Source of the DNA: SG8-4 sp964598225
GTDB taxonomy: Bacteria > Planctomycetota > Phycisphaerae > Sedimentisphaerales > Anaerobacaceae
Assembly (NCBI GenBank): GCA_964598225.1
Contig: CAZRBG010000009.1
Span: 60,239-124,238, forward strand
Direction of reading: 5' to 3'
DNA length: 64,000 nucleotides
The notes under the pieces are model-generated. The model saw only the letters and a list, made by a program, of their open reading frames with translations. It did no database searches and had not been told where the DNA came from. Numbering within the stretch: the first letter of the stretch is position 1; the number at the start of each line of letters is the position of its first letter. This document shows, in pieces, positions 17,006-25,318 of the stretch. A program made the translations under genes and the position numbers.

Positions 17006-19081
17006 ATGTCGGGTGACCTGGAAAAACTTCGTAATATCGGGATAATGGCTCACATCGACGCCGGCAAAACGACGGTGACCGAGCGAGTGCTTTTTTATAC
17101 CGGCAAAACCTATAAAATGGGCGAAGTACATGACGGCACGGCGGTTATGGACTACATGGAGGAAGAGCAGAAAAGAGGCATTACAATCACTTCGGCGGCG
17201 ACAAAATGTCCGTGGAAAGGCTTCGGGATAAATCTCATCGACACGCCGGGTCATATCGATTTTACGGCCGAAGTCGAGAGGTCTTTGCGCGTCCTTGACG
17301 GAGCGGTAGCGGTTTTTGACGGCAGCGAGGGCGTGCAGGCTCAGAGCGAGACTGTCTGGCGCCAGGGACAAAAATACGAGCTGCCTTCTCTTTGCTTTGT
17401 CAACAAGATGGATAAAGTCGGCGCCGATTTCGAGATGACCATAGACAGCATCAGAGACAAACTTTTGGCTAATCCGGTTATGCTGCAGTTGCCCATCGGC
17501 GCAGAGGATTCATTCTCGGGGGTGGTGGACCTGCTGAATATGCAGGCGGTTTTCTACAAACCTGAGAAGATGGGAGCGACGTTCGACGAGAGTGATATTC
17601 CCGCTGAAATGAAAGAACTCGCTCAGCGACGCAGAAATGAGCTGATCGAGCTTGCAGCCGAGCACGACACCGAGCTTTTGGACAACTACGTCCACGATAA
17701 ACTGATCGATATTGCTATGATTAAACGTGCAATCAGGACGGGAACGCTTAGCGGGAAACTCCATCCTGTATTTGTCGGATCGGCCTTGAAATATATCGGT
17801 GTGCAGAGGCTGCTCGACGGTGTCGTAGAATTTCTGCCCTCGCCTCTTGAGAGGAAGGTCCTTACCGGGCACAAGCCGGGCAAGCCGGACAAGACCGTAT
17901 CCATTAAGTGCGACCCGAACGACAGTCTGGTTGCTCTTGCGTTCAAGATCACCGGCGACGTTCACGGCGATCTGAGCTTTCTAAGAATATATCAGGGCAG
18001 GCTTAAATCAAGCAGCAGGGTATTGAATGCCAATCGTGACAAGCGCGAGAATATTACCAGAATATTCGAGATGCACGCGAAGGAGCGAATAGTTCTCGAC
18101 GAAGCCGCAGCCGGGGATATCGTGGCTGTTGTGGGGCTCAAACAGTCTCTCACCGGCGATACGATATGTGACCCCAAAAAACCAGTCTGTCTGCCGAGCA
18201 TCACGTTTCCCCAGACTGTCATGAACATGTCGATCGAGCCCAAAACAACCGCTGAAAAGGCAAAGCTGGCCGATGCTTTGGCCGATCTGAGGCGAGAGGA
18301 TCCGACTTTCGAGTGCAAAACGGATCCTGAGACGGGCCAGACTATCATAAGCGGCATGGGCGAATTGCACCTTGAGGTGCTTCAACACAAGCTGATAAGA
18401 GAAAAAGGCGTCAATGTAAGAGTCGGCAAGCCCCGAGTGGCATATCGCGAAGCAATCACGAAAACCGCAGAAGGGGAGGAAAAATTCGTCCGTCAGACCG
18501 GTGGGCACGGCCAATACGGCCACGTGATTCTTCGGGTTGAGCCGCTGATGACCGAAGACGGCCACTGGCTGACGGAGGTTGAGTTCGAGAACGTTGCCGG
18601 GGGCGATGCGGTTCCGAGAGAGTTTGTTCCCGATGTGGAAAGGGGAAGCAGGGATGCTCTCGGTAGTGGCCCTCTGGCCGGTTATCCCGTTGTCGGGATT
18701 AAGGTTACGTTGCTTGACGGCTCCTTTCATTCTGTGGATTCATCCGGCCTGGCTTTCGAGCAGGCTGCCGCGACGGCTCTGGAGAAGGCGGTATCGCAAG
18801 CCGAACCGATCTTGCTTGAGCCGGTCATGCGGTTGCAGATAGTAGTCCCGCTGGCCAATTTCGGAGCGGTTCAGGGAAACCTGCTCGCAAAAAGGGGCGT
18901 CATTACCAATTGCCGGGCGCATGGAAATATGCAGGTCATCGACGCCAAAGCACCTCTTGTCGAGACTTTCGGATATTCGAGTGAAATCCGAAGCGTAACC
19001 GGCGGCAGGGGAACATTTACGATGGAGCCGTTAAACTACGAAAAGGTTCCAGAGCAGATTGCCAAACAGGTTGTTTTGTAA
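17006..19081 (+). CDS. fusA: Elongation factor G
   Basis: A 691-residue ribosomal translocase GTPase. The G1 motif AHIDAGKTTVTERVLFYTG, switch 1 EQKRGITITSAAT, switch 2 DTPGHIDFTAEVERSLR and G4 NKMDKVGADF are all present, followed by domains II-V with HGQYGHV in domain IV and GRGTFTMEPLNYEKVP near the end. Length agrees with bacterial EF-G. The ATG at 17006 begins MSGDLEKLRNIGIMAHID. It lies behind the terminator after rpsG and is followed by a 573-nt non-coding leader region rather than by tuf. Confidence 0.97.
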   Translation: MSGDLEKLRNIGIMAHIDAGKTTVTERVLFYTGKTYKMGEVHDGTAVMDYMEEEQKRGITITSAATKCPWKGFGINLIDTPGHIDFTAEVERSLRVLDGAVAVFDGSEGVQAQSETVWRQGQKYELPSLCFVNKMDKVGADFEMTIDSIRDKLLANPVMLQLPIGAEDSFSGVVDLLNMQAVFYKPEKMGATFDESDIPAEMKELAQRRRNELIELAAEHDTELLDNYVHDKLIDIAMIKRAIRTGTLSGKLHPVFVGSALKYIGVQRLLDGVVEFLPSPLERKVLTGHKPGKPDKTVSIKCDPNDSLVALAFKITGDVHGDLSFLRIYQGRLKSSSRVLNANRDKRENITRIFEMHAKERIVLDEAAAGDIVAVVGLKQSLTGDTICDPKKPVCLPSITFPQTVMNMSIEPKTTAEKAKLADALADLRREDPTFECKTDPETGQTIISGMGELHLEVLQHKLIREKGVNVRVGKPRVAYREAITKTAEGEEKFVRQTGGHGQYGHVILRVEPLMTEDGHWLTEVEFENVAGGDAVPREFVPDVERGSRDALGSGPLAGYPVVGIKVTLLDGSFHSVDSSGLAFEQAAATALEKAVSQAEPILLEPVMRLQIVVPLANFGAVQGNLLAKRGVITNCRAHGNMQVIDAKAPLVETFGYSSEIRSVTGGRGTFTMEPLNYEKVPEQIAKQVVL

Positions 19082-19127
19082 AAATTTTGATTTTTTTGTG
19101 TTTTTCGGAAAAATTCTCTGCATTATG

Positions 19128-19156
19128 TTGACAATGCCGGATTTGTATGGTATTTT
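19128..19156 (+). promoter_or_regulatory. Strong promoter of the S10-spc-alpha superoperon
   Basis: TTGACA (19128-19133) and TATTTT (19151-19156) are spaced by exactly 17 bp. The start would be near 19163, about 490 nt before rpsJ. This is the only near-consensus promoter between fusA and the ribosomal genes. Confidence 0.75.
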
Positions 19157-19345
19157 GCTAAGTTTTCGGCCGTGGCGAGCATCGCCAGGGATGGCTTTGC
19201 GACTTAGTTGGGCTGTGGCATGTCTGTGATTTTGTGGTCAGGACGGCTTGTTTGAGTTTTACGGGGCTGTGTGGTAACGGCCCAAGGATGGTTTTGGATA
19301 AGCCGGAACTGATCTGAATCCAAGTTTAAAGGAAGGCGAAATTGA

Positions 19346-19414
19346 CAATTGATTGCTGAGAGTTTTCACCCGGCGGCTGATGCCGGAGGGCAAAGCGGAA
19401 GTCAGCAGTCATTG
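19346..19414 (+). promoter_or_regulatory. Structured RNA element in the S10 leader
   Basis: The outer stem pairs CAAT-t-GATTGCTGA (19346-19359) with TCAGCAGTCATTG (19402-19414): 13 base pairs including one G-U, with a single bulged T. Inside it, CCGGC (19370-19374) pairs with GCCGG (19382-19386). Ribosomal operon leaders of this kind often bind an encoded protein (L4 in the E. coli S10 leader); I do not recognise this fold as a described class. Confidence 0.5.
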
Positions 19415-19654
19415 ACCAAGGACAGGCCTCTCCTGCCAGAATCAAGTAAGACTGGTTCAATGCTTTGCAGGAAAACTGTAAACTGACTTTAGAAAATGTG
19501 TATTCGCATCATAAGTGAAGGTGGCGCAAGGTGCTGATGGTTAAGATGGGTAAGAAACGGAATGTTTGTTGTGAAACTGGCAGAATAGTCCAAATGGGCA
19601 ATATGTGGGCATAGAAGGCTTGGGTTAGGCTGTGAAGTAGCGTAGAGGAAAATT

Positions 19655-19969
19655 ATGGCTGCTGATACCGAGAGAATAAGAATCAAGATGGAATCTTACG
19701 ATCACAGGGCTCTTGATGCATCTGCGAAGGAAATTGTAGAGCATGCTCGAAAGACCAATGCCCGTGTCAGTGGTCCGGTTCCTTTGCCTACGCGAGTTGA
19801 AAGATATACAGTGCTGAGAAGTCCGCACATAGACAAGAAAGCGCGCGAGCAGTTTGAACTGAGGACTCATAAACGTCTGGTCGATATTTACGAGGCCAAC
19901 GCACGAACGGTCGAGGTATTGAACCGTCTGGTGGTGCCGGCCGGAGTCTTTGTAAGAATAAAAGCCTGA
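19655..19969 (+). CDS. rpsJ: Ribosomal protein uS10
   Basis: A 104-residue small-subunit protein that also acts as NusE, linking NusG/NusB to antitermination. Landmarks are RIRIKMESYDHRALDASAKE, the GPVPLPTRVERYTVLRSPH loop and KAREQFELRTHKRLVDI. The ATG at 19655 follows AGAGGA. It is the first gene of the long ribosomal operon and is preceded by the structured leader. Confidence 0.97.
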   Translation: MAADTERIRIKMESYDHRALDASAKEIVEHARKTNARVSGPVPLPTRVERYTVLRSPHIDKKAREQFELRTHKRLVDIYEANARTVEVLNRLVVPAGVFVRIKA

Positions 19970-20024
19970 TTCGGGCAGCGCCCGCAGGCGTGATTCGAGT
20001 CACGAGAATAAGAGCTAAGAAATT

Positions 20025-20672
20025 ATGGCGATGCTATTGGGAAAAAAAGTCGGGATGACGCAGGTATACAACGAAGCGGGTGATTCAGTGCCTGTTACGG
20101 TCATAGAGGCAGGTCCCTGCGTCGTTACGCAAGCAAAGACCGTTGAGAGTGATGGCTATAACGCGGTACAGCTCGGTTTCGATGAAACCAAAGCGGTTCG
20201 AAGAAAGCGGCCGGAGATCGGCCATGCCGCCAGGGCCAATACGACGCCCAAGAGGTTTGTCAGAGAAATGCGGTTGGCCGACGATGCAGAGTTGCAGTAC
20301 CAGTCGGGTGATTCTCTGACGGTGTCGGTTTTTTCAGACGATGAGTTCGTTGATGTGATTGGTACAAGTAAAGGCAAAGGCTTTACCGGCGTAATGAAAC
20401 GGCACGGTTTCGGCGGCTTCCCAGCTTCACACGGCACCGAGCGAAAGCACAGAGCGCCCGGCTCGATAGCGAGCTTTGCGAGTGATGCCGGCCGGGGGCC
20501 CGGTCCGAAGAGAGGCAAGAGAATGGCGGGCCAATCAGGGAACGTTCGGGTCACGACGAAAAATCATGAGCTGGTGAACATTGATGAAAAGAAGAATTTG
20601 CTGGTCGTCAAAGGTTCCATACCCGGCCCGGCCGGCGGTTATTGTATTATTCGCAGCGCCGGCAAGGCGTAA
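20025..20672 (+). CDS. rplC: Ribosomal protein uL3
   Basis: A 215-residue early-assembly protein of the 50S subunit with a loop reaching the peptidyl transferase centre. It has MLLGKKVGMTQVY at the start, the GTSKGKGFTGVMKRHGFGG motif, GSIAS-GPGPKRGKRMAGQSG in the tip loop, and ends LVVKGSIPGPAGGYCIIRSA. The conserved Gln in the AGQSG segment, a site that is methylated in some bacteria, is present. Start chosen at ATG 20025; a second ATG at 20031 is possible. Confidence 0.96.
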   Translation: MAMLLGKKVGMTQVYNEAGDSVPVTVIEAGPCVVTQAKTVESDGYNAVQLGFDETKAVRRKRPEIGHAARANTTPKRFVREMRLADDAELQYQSGDSLTVSVFSDDEFVDVIGTSKGKGFTGVMKRHGFGGFPASHGTERKHRAPGSIASFASDAGRGPGPKRGKRMAGQSGNVRVTTKNHELVNIDEKKNLLVVKGSIPGPAGGYCIIRSAGKA

Positions 20673-20698
20673 ATAACACTGTAATGGAATTATCGAAA

Positions 20699-21334
20699 AT
20701 GATAGATTTGGCTGTTTATAATAAAGACGGGGAAGAGGTTGACAGCTTAAAAGTTGATGAAGCTGTTTTCGGCGGGTCTGTTAGATATCCGTTGCTCAAG
20801 CAGGCAATCGTCATGTATCAGGCCAATAAGCGCGTCGGCGCGGCCGCAACCAAGAGCAGAAGTATGGTGGCCGGTTCGGGTGGAAAGTTGTTCAGGCAAA
20901 AAGGGACCGGAAACGCGCGAGTCGGCAACATCAGAACGGGCAAGCGTCGCGGCGGCGGCATGACTTTTGCCAAGGTCCCCAGAGACTTCAGCAAGCGCAT
21001 GCCTAAAAAGCAAAGAAGACTGGCCAGGGACTCGGCCATACTGGCAAAGCTTCTGGATAACGACGTTATTGTTGTTGATGGACTGAAGTTCGACAGGCCG
21101 AGGACGAAGGACTTTGTAGAGGTTTTAAGTAACCTGAAAATCGACCGCAGTTGTCTTGTTACCACAGATTCGGAAGATTCCAATCTGCGAAAGTCGGCAA
21201 ATAATGTTCCGAAAGTGGCTGTCCTTCCTGTGAGCCGGCTAAACGCCGGCGACATCTGCGGCCACCGTAAGATGTTAGTGACGAAGGAAGCTCTTTTGTC
21301 GGTTCTGGAGCAAGATCGGACGGCTGAAGAATAA
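20699..21334 (+). CDS. rplD: Ribosomal protein uL4
   Basis: A 211-residue protein with an extended loop lining the exit tunnel; in E. coli it also represses its own operon. Seen are YNKDGEEVDSLKVDEAVFG, the loop KSRSMVAGSGGKLFRQKGTG, then GGMTFAKVPRDFSKRMPKKQ. The ATG at 20699 is preferred because GGA lies ten bases upstream and the sequence from MIDLAVYNKDG matches the family; ATG 20684, five codons earlier, has no visible ribosome binding site. It lies 26 nt after rplC. Confidence 0.93.
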   Translation: MIDLAVYNKDGEEVDSLKVDEAVFGGSVRYPLLKQAIVMYQANKRVGAAATKSRSMVAGSGGKLFRQKGTGNARVGNIRTGKRRGGGMTFAKVPRDFSKRMPKKQRRLARDSAILAKLLDNDVIVVDGLKFDRPRTKDFVEVLSNLKIDRSCLVTTDSEDSNLRKSANNVPKVAVLPVSRLNAGDICGHRKMLVTKEALLSVLEQDRTAEE

Positions 21335-21345
21335 CGGGTATTAAT

Positions 21346-21624
21346 GTGGATGATTATAATATTATAATTCAGCCTCTAATCACCGAGCAGGGGATGCATT
21401 TTGCCAATATTAAGGGTGCGTATTCCTTCGAAGTGAATAAGAAGGCCAATAAGACTCAGATAAGGAACGCAGTGGAAAGAATTTACAACGTAAAAGTCCA
21501 GAAAGTCAGGACCGCCAACCGCAAAGGCAAGTACCGCCGAAAAGGCAGATCGTTCGGTATGACGCCGAGCTGGAAGAAGGCGGTTGTATACCTCGATCCC
21601 GACTATCATATTGATTTGTTCTGA
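21346..21624 (+). CDS. rplW: Ribosomal protein uL23 (GTG start)
   Basis: A 92-residue protein at the tunnel exit, the docking site for signal recognition particle and trigger factor. It has IIIQPLITEQG, FEVNKKANKTQIRNAVERIY and the loop KVRTANRKGKYRRKGR. It starts with GTG at 21346; the ATG two bases earlier is in another frame. It lies 11 nt after rplD, so translation is probably coupled. Confidence 0.93.
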   Translation: MDDYNIIIQPLITEQGMHFANIKGAYSFEVNKKANKTQIRNAVERIYNVKVQKVRTANRKGKYRRKGRSFGMTPSWKKAVVYLDPDYHIDLF

Positions 21625-21704
21625 TTAGGATCCTGGCTTGCATGAATAGGTAGATCGCGGAAGAGATTTGCCGAACGAAGAATTGATAACCGAAAGTTGC
21701 TATT

Positions 21705-22556
21705 ATGGGCATTAGAGTATATAAACCAACAAGCGCCGGGCGGAGAAACAGTTCGGTTAATGACTATGGCGATTTGACCGCGACTAACCCGGAGAAGTCG
21801 CTGTGCAGGCGAATCAGGAAGAATGGCGGCCGGAATCATCATGGTATAACAACAACTCGATACAGAGGCGGCGGCGCAAGAAGGATGTATCGCATTATTG
21901 ACTTCAAGCGAGACAAGGACGGCGTTCCCGGCAAAGTTGCGACCATTGAATACGATCCTAACAGGAATTGTTTCATTTCGCTGTTGCACTACGCCGATGG
22001 CGATAAAAAATACATATTGACGCCACTGGGCATAAGGAAGGGAGACTTCGTAGAAAGCGGGCCTTCCTCTGAGCCTAAGACTGGCAACGCACTGCCGCTT
22101 TCGGCTATTCCGTCGGGTATGGAAATTCACAACATCGAGATGCGGCCCGGCCAGGGAGGCAAGCTGGTCAGAGGTGCCGGCAGCGCAGCAAGAATAATGG
22201 CCAAGGAAGGCAATTGGGTCACCGTTATTCTGCCGAGCGGCGAAATGCGAATGCTCCGCAAGGAATGCCGGGCGACAATCGGTCGATTGAGCAATCCCGA
22301 CTATCAGAACGTAAGGATCGGCAAGGCCGGGCGAAAGCGGCATATGGGTCGCAGGCCGCGAGTAAGAGGCAAGGCAAAGAATCCGGTCGCACACCCGATG
22401 GGTGGTGGCGAGGGAAGATCCAACGGCGGCAGACATCCATGCTCGCCGACCGGTGTGCTTGCAAAAGGCGGCAAGACGCGGAATCCGAGAAAACCGAGCA
22501 ATAACAGAATTATCCGAAGGCGCAAAACCAAACGACAAAAACAATTAGCCCTGTAA
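21705..22556 (+). CDS. rplB: Ribosomal protein uL2
   Basis: A 283-residue universal protein near the peptidyl transferase centre. Segments MGIRVYKPTSAGRRNS, RYRGGGARRMYRIIDFKRD, the RPGQGGKLVRGAGSAA motif and the C-terminal NPVAHPMGGGEGRSNGGRHP are intact, keeping the conserved His of the HP-GGGEGR loop. Length is normal (E. coli 273). It lies between rplW and rpsS in the S10 order. Confidence 0.97.
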   Translation: MGIRVYKPTSAGRRNSSVNDYGDLTATNPEKSLCRRIRKNGGRNHHGITTTRYRGGGARRMYRIIDFKRDKDGVPGKVATIEYDPNRNCFISLLHYADGDKKYILTPLGIRKGDFVESGPSSEPKTGNALPLSAIPSGMEIHNIEMRPGQGGKLVRGAGSAARIMAKEGNWVTVILPSGEMRMLRKECRATIGRLSNPDYQNVRIGKAGRKRHMGRRPRVRGKAKNPVAHPMGGGEGRSNGGRHPCSPTGVLAKGGKTRNPRKPSNNRIIRRRKTKRQKQLAL

Positions 22557-22611
22557 TTTCGCCGTGCTCACCTATTGAAGCATCGAGCGAAAGATACACG
22601 AGAAAAGTGAA

Positions 22612-22884
22612 ATGGGAAGATCTCTGAAAAAAGGACCGTTTGTTGATGAGAAACTGTTTACCAAGGTCAACAGGCAAACTGCCTCGGGTTCTCGTGAGCC
22701 TATCAAGACCTGGGCGAGAAGATGTACGATAGTCCCGGAGTTCGTTGGCTTTACGTTTATGGTTCACAACGGCAAGATGTTTCACAAGGTATTTGTAACC
22801 GAAGACATGGTGGGACACAAGTTGGGTGAGTTTTCACCCACACGTTTGTTCAAAGGCCATGCAAGTAAGAAAATAATAAGATAA
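22612..22884 (+). CDS. rpsS: Ribosomal protein uS19
   Basis: A 90-residue 30S head protein. It starts MGRSLKKGPFVDEKLF, contains WARRCTIVPEFVGFTFMVHN and ends with the KLGEFSPTRLFKGHA segment. Its stop is only six bases before the rplV ATG, so the two are probably translationally coupled. Confidence 0.97.
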   Translation: MGRSLKKGPFVDEKLFTKVNRQTASGSREPIKTWARRCTIVPEFVGFTFMVHNGKMFHKVFVTEDMVGHKLGEFSPTRLFKGHASKKIIR

Positions 22885-22890
22885 GCAATT

Positions 22891-23439
22891 ATGTTAAGCG
22901 ATGAGAAACTAAGAGAGCTTTGCCGCCATCGTAATATGAGCGTGGACAGTCTGGCCGGTCATCTTGCAAGGGGGGCGTTCGACAGGCAAAAGGCGGCGGT
23001 AGCTGTCAGGAACTGGCAAAAGGGTCTTTTCAAGCCCAAACCGAGCGCCGATGACATTCGCCGTCTGGCAACGGCATTATCGGTGGAGCCAAACGATCTG
23101 GCGGATTGGCGGTCCTCGTATCGCTATGCTCCGATCTCAGCAAGAAAGGCTCGGCTGGTCACTGAGTTGATAGTCGGTCGCAGTGTGCAGGACGCAATGG
23201 ATATCCTTAAATTCACGGGCAAACGCGCCGCTGAAATGATAGATAAGGTCTTGAAAGCCGCGGTTGCCGACGCAGACGAACAGCAGGCGGATACCGATAA
23301 TCTGTATATTAGCTGCGCCCGCGTCGACGATGCGGGGCTTCGGATCGGCACGAAAAGATTCATCGCAAAAGATAGAGGCAGAGCGCATCCGATTCGCAAA
23401 AAGGCGTGCCACATACACGTAACGGTTACGCAAATATAA
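22891..23439 (+). CDS. rplV: Ribosomal protein uL22 fused to an N-terminal XRE-like helix-turn-helix domain
   Basis: The 182-residue product is much longer than normal uL22 (110-120 residues). The C-terminal part, from about residue 73, is a canonical uL22: YRYAPISARKARLVTELIVG, a tunnel-loop region, and GRAHPIRKKACHIHVTV. The first 70 residues resemble a Cro/XRE helix-turn-helix: VDSLAGHLARG, then VRNWQKG in the recognition/turn position, and IRRLATALSVEPNDLADW as the last helices. The frame is open from ATG 22891, six bases after rpsS, with no other gene in the gap. A GTG at 23083 would give a normal-length uL22 but has no ribosome binding site and would leave about 200 nt unexplained. Confidence 0.9.
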   Translation: MLSDEKLRELCRHRNMSVDSLAGHLARGAFDRQKAAVAVRNWQKGLFKPKPSADDIRRLATALSVEPNDLADWRSSYRYAPISARKARLVTELIVGRSVQDAMDILKFTGKRAAEMIDKVLKAAVADADEQQADTDNLYISCARVDDAGLRIGTKRFIAKDRGRAHPIRKKACHIHVTVTQI

Positions 23440-23482
23440 GAAAACGATCAGAAATTGACAGAGCAATAAGAGAAACGGGACT

Positions 23483-24319
23483 ATGGGTCAAAAAGTATCG
23501 CCAGTAGGTTTCAGGACGGGAGTAAATCTTGGGTGGCGAAGCACGTGGTACGCCCCCAAAGCCAATTATGGCGATTTCCTTGTCGAAGACCAGAAGATCC
23601 GCCGGTACGTCGACAACAGGTTTAACCGCCGTATGCCCAAAGGCGCGGTGGCCAAGACCGAGATCATACGGACACGAAATGAGATAAAAGTTACATTGCA
23701 CAGCGCTCGGCCCGGCGTGGTCATAGGGCCTCGGGGTGGCGAAGTAGATAAGCTACGGGAAGAACTTGAAGATATCACGGGTCACAAGATCAACGTTAAC
23801 GTCGTTGAGATTAAAGAGCCGGACCTGAACGCCACTATAGTGGCCGAGGCTATAGGCGAGCAGTTGGGCAAAAGGGCTTCTTTCAGACGTACGATGAAAC
23901 AGTTCTGCGAAGCAGCGATGAACGCCGGCGCCAAGGGCGTCAAGATTATCTGCTCCGGCCGGCTCGCCGGTTCGGAGATGCGCAGGAGAGAGACGCAGAA
24001 ACTCGGCAGCATTCCGCTGCATACGTTGGATGCCGATGTTGATTATGCCGTAGCAGCGGCAAGAACCACCTACGGTACGATCGGCGTAAAGGTGTGGATT
24101 TACAGAGGCAAGTTCGGCGAGGAAATTACACCGGGGCCGCAGCGTAGGAGACGTCCGCCGAGACGTGTAAGTCCGGCAATGAGAGGCCGGGGCGGCGGCA
24201 AATCCGAGGCGAGTCGTAGTGGTAAGGCCCCTGCTAATAAAGAGCCGGCCGCACCGCCTGCTCAGGCGCAGCCCGATGAAACGACAAGCAGTAAACCGGA
24301 TACAAACGAGACAAGTTGA
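23483..24319 (+). CDS. rpsC: Ribosomal protein uS3 with C-terminal extension
   Basis: A 278-residue protein at the mRNA entry channel. It begins MGQKVSPVGFRTGVN, has the KH domain (ARPGVVIGPRGGEVDKLREE) and the C-terminal domain (CSGRLAGSEMRRRET, YGTIGVKVWIYRGKF). E. coli S3 has 233 residues; here about 45 extra residues follow, first Arg/Gly-rich, then Ala/Pro/Thr-rich and probably disordered. It lies 43 nt after rplV. Confidence 0.96.
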   Translation: MGQKVSPVGFRTGVNLGWRSTWYAPKANYGDFLVEDQKIRRYVDNRFNRRMPKGAVAKTEIIRTRNEIKVTLHSARPGVVIGPRGGEVDKLREELEDITGHKINVNVVEIKEPDLNATIVAEAIGEQLGKRASFRRTMKQFCEAAMNAGAKGVKIICSGRLAGSEMRRRETQKLGSIPLHTLDADVDYAVAAARTTYGTIGVKVWIYRGKFGEEITPGPQRRRRPPRRVSPAMRGRGGGKSEASRSGKAPANKEPAAPPAQAQPDETTSSKPDTNETS

Positions 24320-24383
24320 TCATTGAAGATTTTGATCGAGGTGATTACCTCGATAGTAACACTTTTGCAAAGGTGTATGACAT

Positions 24384-24803
24384 ATGGCGATGATGCCAAA
24401 AAGAGTGAAGCACCGAAAAAGCCAACGCGGCAGGATGAAAGGCAATGCGTCGCGAGCCAATTATGTGGCGTTCGGTGACTATGGCTTACAGGCTTTGGAG
24501 ACAAGTTGGATAACCGCGCGGAATATTGAAGCCGGCAGAATTGCAGCGACTCATTTTTTACATCGTGAGGGCAAGGTTTACATAAGGATTTTTCCCCATA
24601 AGCCGGTCAGCTCCAAGCCGCTGGAGACACGAATGGGCAAAGGCAAGGGCGAACCCGAATTCTGGGTGGCAAGAGTGAGGCCGGGCCAGGTTTGCTTCGA
24701 GATCGGCGGAGTTGAAGAGGACGTGGCGAAACAAGCGCTGGTCAGGGTCGCTCATAAGATGCCGATTAGGTGCCGGTTTGTTAAAAGAAGGCATTCACTG
24801 TAA
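24384..24803 (+). CDS. rplP: Ribosomal protein uL16
   Basis: A 139-residue protein at the A-site tRNA elbow. Conserved pieces are PKRVKHRKSQRGRMKGNASR, ITARNIEAGRIAATHFLHRE, the FPHKPVSSKPLETRMGKGKG loop with its conserved Arg, and VARVRPGQVCFEIGGV. The start at ATG 24384 gives MAMMPKRVKH; a start two or three residues later is also possible. It is followed by rpmC after 15 nt. Confidence 0.97.
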   Translation: MAMMPKRVKHRKSQRGRMKGNASRANYVAFGDYGLQALETSWITARNIEAGRIAATHFLHREGKVYIRIFPHKPVSSKPLETRMGKGKGEPEFWVARVRPGQVCFEIGGVEEDVAKQALVRVAHKMPIRCRFVKRRHSL

Positions 24804-24818
24804 CAGGAAAAGCTTGAG

Positions 24819-25004
24819 ATGAAAGCGCAGCACTACCGAGAAATGAGCCCGGATGAGCTTGAAGGTAAACTCGACGAACTCGAGAGGCGCCTGTTCGATC
24901 TGCGGTCGCAGGCGGTTACGGAAAAACTTGAGAATTCAAAGGCCGTTACTAACGTCAGACGTGATATTGCCAGGATCAAGACAATAATGCGACAAGGCGA
25001 ATAA
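24819..25004 (+). CDS. rpmC: Ribosomal protein uL29
   Basis: A 61-residue two-helix protein near the tunnel exit: MSPDELEGKLDELERRLFDL, then NVRRDIARIKTIMRQ. Length and charge pattern match the family. It sits between rplP and rpsQ. Confidence 0.95.
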   Translation: MKAQHYREMSPDELEGKLDELERRLFDLRSQAVTEKLENSKAVTNVRRDIARIKTIMRQGE

Positions 25005-25044
25005 TGGCTGATTGGCAGGTGCTTGTTTAGACGGAAAAGCAAAT

Positions 25045-25302
25045 ATGCAGGATAGTAAAGTAAAAACAATAGCGGCGGCGGTGGTAAGCAAGAGCGGCAA
25101 TAAGAGCGTCACAGTCGCCATCGATTACAAGGTCAAGCACCCCAAGTACAACAAGTACGTAAGGCGCAGGACGAGGCTGGCCGTTCACGACGAGCACAAC
25201 CGGAGCAACGTAGGCGACGTCATCGAAATCGCCCAGTGCAGACCTCGCAGCAAGAGGAAAAGTTGGCGTCTTGTAAAAATCTTAGAACAAAAACAATCGT
25301 GA
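25045..25302 (+). CDS. rpsQ: Ribosomal protein uS17
   Basis: An 85-residue OB-fold protein of the 30S body, with VVSKSGNKSVTVAIDYKVKHP, YNKYVRRRTRLAVHDE, NVGDVIEIAQCRPRSKRKSW and the typical end. The ATG at 25045 is preferred over a TTG at 25012: it gives the family length and has GGA ten bases upstream. The intergenic distance to rpmC is 40 nt. Confidence 0.95.
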   Translation: MQDSKVKTIAAAVVSKSGNKSVTVAIDYKVKHPKYNKYVRRRTRLAVHDEHNRSNVGDVIEIAQCRPRSKRKSWRLVKILEQKQS

Positions 25303-25318
25303 GTTGAGATTCGAGATA

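Larger units (their letters stand above)
19082..19654 (+). other. Long non-coding leader region before the S10 operon
   Basis: 573 bases without a gene. The first part (19082-19127) is T-rich and may end fusA transcripts. A strong promoter follows at 19128-19156. The remaining roughly 490 nt would be a 5' untranslated leader. It contains a tight hairpin TGGCGA/TCGCCA (19173-19187), the large stem at 19346-19414, and a CAGG/CCTG element around 19427-19440. No open frame here has both a start codon with ribosome binding site and protein-like composition. Confidence 0.65.

Noticed and set aside
23083..23439. uL22 starting at GTG 23083 with normal family length
   Set aside because: There is no ribosome binding site, and the upstream 64 codons are open, protein-like and begin six bases after rpsS. 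Kept only as an alternative.
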